DNA of 64,000 nt from contig NZ_JAXLPB010000006.1 in NCBI RefSeq assembly GCF_034321785.1, positions 62,001-126,000 on the forward strand, in the 5' to 3' direction. The position numbers were made by a program, and so were the translations under genes. The stretch is from Fulvimarina uroteuthidis (GTDB taxonomy: Bacteria; Pseudomonadota; Alphaproteobacteria; Rhizobiales; Rhizobiaceae). Shown here one piece after another: positions 57,616-64,000 of this stretch (its first letter is position 1; the number at the start of each line of letters is the position of its first letter). The notes under the pieces were generated by a model that saw nothing but the letters and a program-made list of their open reading frames with translations, ran no database searches and was not told where the DNA came from.

Positions 57616-58122
57616 ATGGATATTCCCGCCAGCAACTCCGCCGGTCGTTTCGACGAGATACTCCGGTTGATCGGCGAACTTAACTATACTTGGACAAATA
57701 CGGAAAGCCTGCTGGTCCATCTAATCGCGGGATTGGCGGCCGTTGATAAGGAGACCGCAACAGTGATCTTCCTCACACTCGGTGCGTCTAGAGCGCGGAT
57801 ATCGCTGGTAGAGCGGTTGGCAAAGTTGGACCGGGTCGAATCCGAGCGCCGCGACGCCGTTCTCAGTGCTATGCGGGCTTTATTAAAAGGTCAGAAAGTT
57901 CGAAACCACTATAATCACTGTCTTTACGCCTTCGACAGCGACAACCAGCCGGCGATGACCATAAATCTGCGTATCTCAGAATCCAGGGACAGTATCAGGC
58001 TCGATGGCTCGCGCCGCCTCGATGCCCGAACGCTAGAAGAGTTTTATGCTTCGCTTGAACAAATCAAGTCAACGAACCAGCAGATTTGGGGTATTATCCG
58101 CAAATACGAATTCCCGACGTGA
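57616..58122 (+). CDS. HEPN-like helical protein of unknown function
   Basis: A 168-residue protein predicted to be mostly helical. It has RNHYNH at residues 96-101, an R-x4-H arrangement like that in HEPN domains, which can be RNases, preceded by helices with WTNTESLLVHLIAGL and RISLVERLAKL. It begins 12 bases after the LuxR gene and is very likely cotranscribed. The last part is less structured. No nucleotidyltransferase antitoxin is next to it, so this may be a regulatory or non-toxic member. The family assignment is tentative. Confidence 0.6.
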   Translation: MDIPASNSAGRFDEILRLIGELNYTWTNTESLLVHLIAGLAAVDKETATVIFLTLGASRARISLVERLAKLDRVESERRDAVLSAMRALLKGQKVRNHYNHCLYAFDSDNQPAMTINLRISESRDSIRLDGSRRLDARTLEEFYASLEQIKSTNQQIWGIIRKYEFPT

Positions 58123-58201
58123 TCATTGAAATGAGATTAGGACCTGTTAGCGCCTGATCCCGACTCTATGTCAACCGCTTTTCCAATGAAGGACAGCGTT
58201 G

Positions 58202-58398
58202 ATTCTGACGGATCGGCAATGGGCTGTGCTGGAGCCACTGACCGAGATCTGTTGCCCGCATGCCAAGGTCCCGAGTTCGCACCTTCGGCGTACGATCGAA
58301 GCCATCCTCTAGCGCCATGAGAACGGGGCGAAGTGGCGGTCCGTGCCGGCTGAACTTGGACCCTGGTGGATGGCAGCCCAGACCTTTATCCGCCGGTC
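58202..58398 (+). pseudogene. Remnant of an IS5-family transposase
   Basis: One frame reads LTDRQWAVLEPLTEICCPHA, RRTIEAIL, stop (TAG where TGG is expected), then RHENGAKWRSVPAELGPWW and MAAQTFIRR. This is the N-terminal part of an IS5/IS1031-type transposase. The DDE catalytic part is gone and terminal inverted repeats are not visible. It lies in the control region upstream of bcsA, so it may have altered that promoter. About 240 AT-rich bases follow before bcsA. Confidence 0.78.
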
Positions 58399-58641
58399 AG
58401 AGTCAGCCAATGCAAGAGTTGGTATCATAGCCCAACGGCGTCGCGAAGCTTTCTCCAACAGTACATTTAAAATATTCATTAGATTTTAAATAGTTAGTGT
58501 ATATAAAGAAATTTTTATGTTTTTACCTTGATCTGCATTAACGAATTACCGTTCATTGACTGTTTACAAGAATGCGTGCTTACTGTTCCGCAGCGTAGCA
58601 AAGACATTGGCGTGTTTGTTACTGGAACATAGGGCGTTAAT

Positions 58642-60870
58642 ATGTATAAACGGTTGTGCGGTTTCGCTTGGCTATTTTTCGCACTCTCTTTTCTAATCTT
58701 GGTTCAGCAGCCTGTCAGTGTTGATGCCCAGTGGAATATTGCGGCTACGGCACTCGCAGTTGCAACAGCGATCTACATAATTCGACTGGAAGGAGTCTGG
58801 CGGTACGTCTTCTTATCCGCCATTTCCATTGTCGTTTTCCGCTACGCCTACTGGAGAACGACATCGACCATTCCGTCTCCCGACGACCTTATCAGTTTCA
58901 TTCCGGCGATCCTTCTCTATGGCGCCGAAATGTATTGTCTGCTGATGCTGGCGCTCAGCCTCTTCGTCGTCGCAGATCCAATAGAACGGCCGCGGGCAGC
59001 GCAGTTCCCCGATGAGGAGTTGCCAAGCGTCGACGTTTTCGTTCCGTCTTACAACGAGAGCAGCGACATTCTGAGTCTGACCCTAGCGGCGGCGAAAGGC
59101 TTGGACTATCCGGCCGAGAAGCTTCGCATCTTTCTGCTCGACGATGGTGGCACAGACCAAAAACGTCTGTCATCTGACAAAGCTGCAGCGTCTGCAGCGA
59201 TCGACCGTCATCACGAACTTCAGCACCTTTGCACAGAACTCGGGGTCACCTACCTGACCCGATCTGCAAACGTTCATGCGAAAGCGGGCAACCTCAACAA
59301 CGGGCTCCTTCATTCCCGCGGTGACCTCGTGGTCGTTTTTGATGCCGATCATGCACCGGCACGAGAATTCCTTCGGGAAACCGTTGGACACTTCATCGAG
59401 GACCGAAAATTATTCCTTGTCCAAACACCGCACTTTTTCGCCAATCCAGACCCGTTGGAGCGGAACCTTTCGACGTTCCAGCACATGCCGTCTGAGAACG
59501 AGATGTTTTACGGCCAGATCCAGAAGGGTCTCGACAAGTGGAATTCCGCTTTCTTCTGCGGATCCGCAGCGGTCCTGAGACGAAGTGCGCTGGAACAGGT
59601 AGGCGGCTTCTCCGGTGTCTCAATCACCGAGGATTGTGAGACGGCTCTCGATCTTCATTCGCGCGGCTGGAACAGCCTCTATGTCGATCGGCCGATGGTC
59701 GTCGGTCTTCAGCCTGACACCGTCGCGAGCTTCATCGGACAGCGCTCCCGCTGGTGCCGTGGCATGCTCCAGATCATGCTCTTGAAAAACCCACTGTTCA
59801 GGTCTGGGCTCAGCTTGCCCCAGCGGCTCTGCTACATGTCCAGCATGATGTTCTGGTTCTTCCCCTTCGTCCGCCTCGCGTTTCTTGTCGCCCCGCTGCT
59901 CCTTATCTTGTTCGATCTGAAAATCTTCGATGCGTCGGTCGATGAGTTCATCGCTTACTCAGTCTCGTATCTGATTGCTGGCGAACTCTTGCGTAACTAC
60001 CTATACGGGCGGGTTCGTTGGCCTTGGGTGTCGGACCTTTATGAGTACGTTCAGTCCGTCTACCTTCTGCGCGCGATCGTCAGCGTCATTCTCAACCCTC
60101 GCCGTCCGACCTTCAACGTAACGGCAAAAGGTCAGACGCTCGACCGCAACCAGCTCTCCGAACTTGCGTGGCCCTACTTTGCGATCTTTGGCGTCCTTCT
60201 TTTCGCAACTGGAGTTGTAGCCTACCGCTTCCAGACGGAACCCGAAATCGGCGGAATGCTCCTCGTTGTCGGCGCCTGGAACCTCCTCAATCTGATCGTC
60301 GCCGGAGCAGCTCTGGGAGTCGTAACCGAGCGTATGGAGCGTCGTCAGACGCCCCGTCTTGCGAGCCAGCGGGAAGGGCAGTTGTTCTTTGGGGACGAGC
60401 GTATCGATGTTTCGGTCGAGGACGTTTCACTCGGTGGAGCGAAGGTGACGGTACTGTCCGACATGGCGAACCTACCTGACGATCGGCGGGCGCGCCTTCT
60501 AGTGAACTCGCACTCCGGCCGCGGTACACTCCAGTCGATCCCGATCGAGATTCGCTCGTTTACAAGCTCCGATCAAGGTCTTGTTCTAGGGGTGAACTTC
60601 CGAGCCGGTACCCAGCATTATGCAACTCTCGCCAATCTGATGGTTGCCGATCTCGATATTGTTCGCAAGCACCGCGCTGGCCGGCAGGTGGCCAGAGGCG
60701 TTTTCCGCGGCTCGCTTGGCTTTATACGCTGGGGACTCGCTCGCCCGTTCCAAGCGTTCCATCACCTCCTCTTCGACAGGGACGAACCATCTGCCATGCC
60801 GTCGAAGCCGGTTGCTCCAGCGGTCTACCCAAGTGGTGCTGCCGTATCTTCCGAACAAACTCGTTACTGA
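58642..60870 (+). CDS. bcsA: Cellulose synthase catalytic subunit BcsA (UDP-forming)
   Basis: A 742-residue inner-membrane GT2 enzyme that polymerises UDP-glucose to beta-1,4-glucan and extrudes it. About eight membrane segments flank the GT domain, which has DDGG (167-170), DAD (234-236), TED (329-331) and QRSRW (367-371). A C-terminal PilZ domain has RRQTPR (567-572) and DVSLGG (594-599), the c-di-GMP binding residues, so it should be activated by c-di-GMP. It starts the bcsABZ operon. No good ribosome-binding site is seen before the ATG. Confidence 0.96.
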   Translation: MYKRLCGFAWLFFALSFLILVQQPVSVDAQWNIAATALAVATAIYIIRLEGVWRYVFLSAISIVVFRYAYWRTTSTIPSPDDLISFIPAILLYGAEMYCLLMLALSLFVVADPIERPRAAQFPDEELPSVDVFVPSYNESSDILSLTLAAAKGLDYPAEKLRIFLLDDGGTDQKRLSSDKAAASAAIDRHHELQHLCTELGVTYLTRSANVHAKAGNLNNGLLHSRGDLVVVFDADHAPAREFLRETVGHFIEDRKLFLVQTPHFFANPDPLERNLSTFQHMPSENEMFYGQIQKGLDKWNSAFFCGSAAVLRRSALEQVGGFSGVSITEDCETALDLHSRGWNSLYVDRPMVVGLQPDTVASFIGQRSRWCRGMLQIMLLKNPLFRSGLSLPQRLCYMSSMMFWFFPFVRLAFLVAPLLLILFDLKIFDASVDEFIAYSVSYLIAGELLRNYLYGRVRWPWVSDLYEYVQSVYLLRAIVSVILNPRRPTFNVTAKGQTLDRNQLSELAWPYFAIFGVLLFATGVVAYRFQTEPEIGGMLLVVGAWNLLNLIVAGAALGVVTERMERRQTPRLASQREGQLFFGDERIDVSVEDVSLGGAKVTVLSDMANLPDDRRARLLVNSHSGRGTLQSIPIEIRSFTSSDQGLVLGVNFRAGTQHYATLANLMVADLDIVRKHRAGRQVARGVFRGSLGFIRWGLARPFQAFHHLLFDRDEPSAMPSKPVAPAVYPSGAAVSSEQTRY

Positions 60871-60881
60871 GGTCTCGGTTC

Positions 60882-63239
60882 ATGTTCTACTTTTCAAGAA
60901 TGCTTCTCGTTTCAACCGCGATCACAGCTCTCAGCTCGGCTGTATCCTTGGGTGCGGCACAGGCCCAGAACCAGTCGAACCCATTTGCGGCAGACCGAAG
61001 TGCTACCAACGTCGCCGTCTCGCTCAACGACGTTCAGACGCCTTCGAGCACTTTGAGGCGTTTTGATGCGAGCACCGATGAGTTCTTTTTGTCAGGCGAA
61101 CGGACGACGCTAACGATCCCGTTCTACGTGACTCCCATTGAAACGACGCGGAACGCAAAGTTTGTCCTTGCTTTGCAGAGTGCCGTCTCCGTCATGCCAG
61201 AAACCTCTAACTTGAACGTTCGCGTGAACGGGGTGCCAGTCGCTCAGACACGGCTGGGGACAGGAAAGGCCGATCGTGTCGAGGCCGATCTCCCGGCCGG
61301 ACTTCTCCAACCAGGTTTCAACGCGATCGAGATCATGACAGACCAGAATCATCGCGTCGACTGCTCGCTTCCTGGAACTTATGAACTCTGGACACAGATC
61401 GACCCGGCGGCGAGCGGCATTGACTTTGGTCTCGCATCGATCCCCATGAACCAACTATCAGACCTTGCAACGATCGCCGGGGTCGGAACAGACCGAACGC
61501 GGATCAACATAGTTGTTCCCACGTCCTCGCCAGACGCTACGCAAGTCAGTCAGGCGATGGCAATCGCACAGGCCCTCACCATCATTGGCAACATCTCGCG
61601 GCCGCTCGTGACAATCGGCCCGTCAGTCGCAATGGGTCCTGGCCTCGACGTCCTCCTGGCCAATACAGGAGGTCAGTCTGCCGAGGGTTGGCATACCCGC
61701 GATGAGCAGACGCTCTCCCCAGGTATCGTGTATCAGCCAGGGACGCGGGAGACGCCTTCACGACTAGTTCTTGGAGATGGTGAGAGAAACTCGAGCGATC
61801 GCGCGATTTCCGATCTCGTTGATCTTGCCGGGACTTTGAAGCCGGCGGGTACCGATACTGGACTCGCCGCACTCGAAAGGCGAAACGGTGCCAACCTACA
61901 AGCGAACGAGCCGGTCGCTCTGAGCGATCTCGGACTGGATACGAGCGAGTTCTCCGGGCGCTTCTATCGCTCAGACATCACCTTCTCGCTTCCGTCCGAC
62001 TTCTATCCGGCCGACTACGACCGAGCCGAACTAACGCTGGATGCAGCCTACGCTGCGGACCTGTCGAGCGATGCATCGCTCGTTATTAACGCAAATGGCC
62101 GACAGGTGACCGCAATTCCGCTGAGATCGACTTTGAGCGGAACGATCGAAGATCAGACAATTAAAATCCCTCTCGGCTTCATGAAACCTGGCAAGAACAA
62201 GATAACGTTCCAAGCTTCTCTCCTTAACATGGCGGACGTAGCCTGTGATCCGACTGTGATGGCGGATCTTCGTCCCCGCTTCGCCATTCGATCCACATCG
62301 ACTTTACAGCTCCCAAAGGTTGCACAGATTGGCCACCTTCCCGATCTTGCACTCATAGCTAATGGATCGGCCTATAGTGAACCAAGGTCAGATCAACCGC
62401 TCTCCCTTCTCGTGACGGATCGTTCCGCAGCTACGCTTGGCGGAGCCGCGACATTTATTGCTCGGATCGCACAAGCATCAAAGCAGATCAGACCGGTAAC
62501 GCTTCAAACTGGCTTGCGGGACGATGGTCAGGCTGATGTCCTGGCGATTGGAACTTACGCAACACTCCCTAGTGAAGTTCTTCGCGCAACGGGTCTTGAG
62601 GACGGAACCGCCTTTCAATCGTCGGTCTCGGAAATCGTTGATGATAAAGTGTCGCTCTCGAGCGGATCGAGGCTGTTAGAGCCGGTTAAAGCAACGTTTT
62701 TTGCCAGCTTCGAACAGCCGATCAACCTCACCGAACGGCTCGATGAACTGAGGAACAGTATCTCTGCATTTTTCCAAGGTACGCGCTCGGCATTTGGAAG
62801 GCTTCCGGGTCTGTCGTCTTTCCTCGAAACGAAAGGATTCGTCGCTTTGGGGAATATTCCGGACAAGGCCACAGCGTTAACCGTCATTTCTCAAGCAGCG
62901 ACGCCCGGCCCAGTTCCAAGAACCTGGACTGTAGTTGCGGGACCGGATCAAAATTCTCTCTCTCAGGGTATTATCGAACTGACGGAACCGTCGAACTGGC
63001 AGCAGTTACAAGGTGCTGCGGTGGCCCTTGCTCCGGATGGTACGTTGGTGAGTTTTGCTGCCGAGGGAGAACGTCTCTTCGAAACCCAACCACGCTCCGT
63101 CAGCAATCTGCGTCTTGTTTTCGCAGGATGGCTATCGCGTCATCTCCTTGAATATCTTCTCGGTCTCTCTTTGATCGCGTTGCTACTCGGGCTGTCGACA
63201 CGGGCGCTAATTGGCCGGGTTGGAGCGAACACCAAATGA
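60882..63239 (+). CDS. bcsB: Cellulose synthase regulatory subunit BcsB
   Basis: A 785-residue periplasmic partner of BcsA. A signal peptide (cut near AQAQN, residue 29) is followed by the repeated carbohydrate-binding and flavodoxin-like domains of BcsB, for example DEFFLSGERTTLTIPFYV, RLGTGKADRVEADLPAGLL, RVDCSLPGTYELWTQ, and AFDPTVMA-like VACDPTVMADLRPRF. A C-terminal membrane anchor (LEYLLGLSLIALLLGLST) keeps it beside BcsA. It begins 11 bases after bcsA and overlaps bcsZ by four bases. Confidence 0.94.
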   Translation: MFYFSRMLLVSTAITALSSAVSLGAAQAQNQSNPFAADRSATNVAVSLNDVQTPSSTLRRFDASTDEFFLSGERTTLTIPFYVTPIETTRNAKFVLALQSAVSVMPETSNLNVRVNGVPVAQTRLGTGKADRVEADLPAGLLQPGFNAIEIMTDQNHRVDCSLPGTYELWTQIDPAASGIDFGLASIPMNQLSDLATIAGVGTDRTRINIVVPTSSPDATQVSQAMAIAQALTIIGNISRPLVTIGPSVAMGPGLDVLLANTGGQSAEGWHTRDEQTLSPGIVYQPGTRETPSRLVLGDGERNSSDRAISDLVDLAGTLKPAGTDTGLAALERRNGANLQANEPVALSDLGLDTSEFSGRFYRSDITFSLPSDFYPADYDRAELTLDAAYAADLSSDASLVINANGRQVTAIPLRSTLSGTIEDQTIKIPLGFMKPGKNKITFQASLLNMADVACDPTVMADLRPRFAIRSTSTLQLPKVAQIGHLPDLALIANGSAYSEPRSDQPLSLLVTDRSAATLGGAATFIARIAQASKQIRPVTLQTGLRDDGQADVLAIGTYATLPSEVLRATGLEDGTAFQSSVSEIVDDKVSLSSGSRLLEPVKATFFASFEQPINLTERLDELRNSISAFFQGTRSAFGRLPGLSSFLETKGFVALGNIPDKATALTVISQAATPGPVPRTWTVVAGPDQNSLSQGIIELTEPSNWQQLQGAAVALAPDGTLVSFAAEGERLFETQPRSVSNLRLVFAGWLSRHLLEYLLGLSLIALLLGLSTRALIGRVGANTK

Positions 63240-64000
63240 AGTTCGCCCTCCTGGTATTCACTATTCTCGTGATTTCGTCCGGCATGGCCTCGGGTCGTAA
63301 AACAGAAAGCCAATGGTCGGTCGAGGATCGCTGGATCCAATACGTCGCGAATCCCAAACCGGCACAAGTGGAGCACCCCAGCGAACGGAAGAACGATTTG
63401 ACGATAGGAGCATGGCAACTCTATCGCAGCATCTTCATGGCTGACGGTGGACGGATCGTTGATCGCGAGAACGGTGCGATAAGCCATAGCGAAGGACAGG
63501 GCTACGGAATGCTGATTGCTGCGACGCTCGGGGACCGTGAGGCCTTTGATCGTCTCTGGGATTGGACGGAGCGCGAACTTCTCGTCCGCGATGATAGTTT
63601 GGCCGCCTGGAAATGGGATCCGAGCGCCGATCCTCATGTGAGCGACATGAACAATGCGACGGACGGTGACCTGCTGATCGCCTGGGCTCTCCTGCGAGCC
63701 TACAAAAAATGGAACGTTCGCGATTATCTCCGGGAAGCCGAAGCCATTGTCGATGATATCGTTTCAAAGGCGACGATAGTGACACCGTATGGCTCCGTCC
63801 TCCTTCCCGGAACCAAAGGCTTTTCCGGCAAGGATCGGCCCGACGGCCCCGTCGTCAATCTTTCCTACTGGGTGTTCCCGGCTATCGAGGAGCTCGCGGC
63901 ACAGATGCCGGTCCTCGCGAAGTCTAATCTTGGCGAGAGCGGGATGAGACTGCTGCGTGATGTCATTGTTTCAGGCAAGACACTGCCGAGCGAGTGGACG
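63236..64000 (+). CDS. bcsZ: Endo-1,4-beta-glucanase BcsZ (GH8), C-terminus outside window
   Basis: The first 255 residues of a family 8 glycosidase, cut by the window edge. A signal peptide (LLVFTILVISSGMASG) is followed by LTIGAWQLYRSIFMADGGR, the general acid Glu86 in ISHSEGQGYGM, AWKWDPSADPHVSD, and NNATDGDLLIAWAL with catalytic-region Asp143. GH8 endoglucanases in bcs operons trim cellulose in the periplasm and are needed for normal fibre output. The ATG overlaps the bcsB stop (ATGA). Confidence 0.94.
   Translation, partial: MKFALLVFTILVISSGMASGRKTESQWSVEDRWIQYVANPKPAQVEHPSERKNDLTIGAWQLYRSIFMADGGRIVDRENGAISHSEGQGYGMLIAATLGDREAFDRLWDWTERELLVRDDSLAAWKWDPSADPHVSDMNNATDGDLLIAWALLRAYKKWNVRDYLREAEAIVDDIVSKATIVTPYGSVLLPGTKGFSGKDRPDGPVVNLSYWVFPAIEELAAQMPVLAKSNLGESGMRLLRDVIVSGKTLPSEWT

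Noticed and set aside
1..64000. CRISPR array
   Set aside because: No run of regularly spaced identical repeats was seen in any intergenic region.

Overview
The window reads as alphaproteobacterial, most likely Hyphomicrobiales (Rhizobiales). The reasons are the GC-rich core genes, a class A RNase P RNA of alphaproteobacterial layout, a full CtrA box (TTAA-N7-TTAAC) before the cell-division cluster, an EcfG-type promoter (GGAAC-N16-CGTT) before a small stress membrane protein, an IalB-family protein, and a bcsABZ cellulose operon. Genus assignment is not possible from the sequence alone.

Core chromosome, about 1-25 kb. A partial DUF4112 gene, a GH25 muramidase lipoprotein, a TerB-J-domain protein and an AmpD-type amidase precede rnpB. 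Then comes the division and cell-wall cluster mraZ-rsmH-ftsL-ftsI-murE-murF-mraY-murD-ftsW-murG-murC-murB, mostly translationally coupled. It stops at murB: ddl, ftsQ, ftsA and ftsZ do not follow. Downstream are a type I signal peptidase, CysE, an alpha/beta hydrolase, a YqaE/Pmp3 protein, a small secreted protein, an IalB-like protein, a peptide-type solute-binding protein and tRNA-Met(CAT).

Mobile region, about 25-48.4 kb. A tyrosine integrase lies immediately downstream of tRNA-Met, preceded by phased AGCACAG repeats that look like integrase arm sites. Cargo follows: a membrane protein/cupin-like pair with a broken CHAT-like gene, a DUF2971 protein, a MarR regulator, a complete RsbR-RsbS-RsbT stressosome module with a fused RsbW/SpoIIE-like protein and an RsbT-HisKA_2 histidine kinase, and a DUF6641/unknown/DnaQ-like exonuclease block. 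Then comes the most striking part: a HUH replication-initiator-like protein next to an 871-residue family B DNA polymerase. This polymerase has intact exonuclease and polymerase motifs and a KTRG tetrapeptide where KxY is expected, which points to a primer-independent PolB (piPolB) and so to a pipolin-like self-replicating element. A degenerate serine-recombinase-like gene, a short catalytic-domain tyrosine recombinase, a decayed copy of that recombinase and a frameshifted secreted-protein gene finish the region. No second copy of the tRNA 3' end was found, so the right boundary is unknown.

Biofilm region, about 48.7-64 kb. A type I secretion locus on the minus strand encodes a glycine-rich secreted protein, a 667-residue acidic protein with recurring QTxxLxDxD motifs, a PrtD-type ABC exporter and an HlyD-type adaptor. 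It is divergent from a LuxR-type regulator and an HEPN-like protein. An IS5-family transposase remnant separates these from bcsA-bcsB-bcsZ (c-di-GMP-responsive cellulose synthesis), which runs off the end. Together they look like a matrix module in which the secreted proteins and cellulose are co-localised, and possibly co-regulated.
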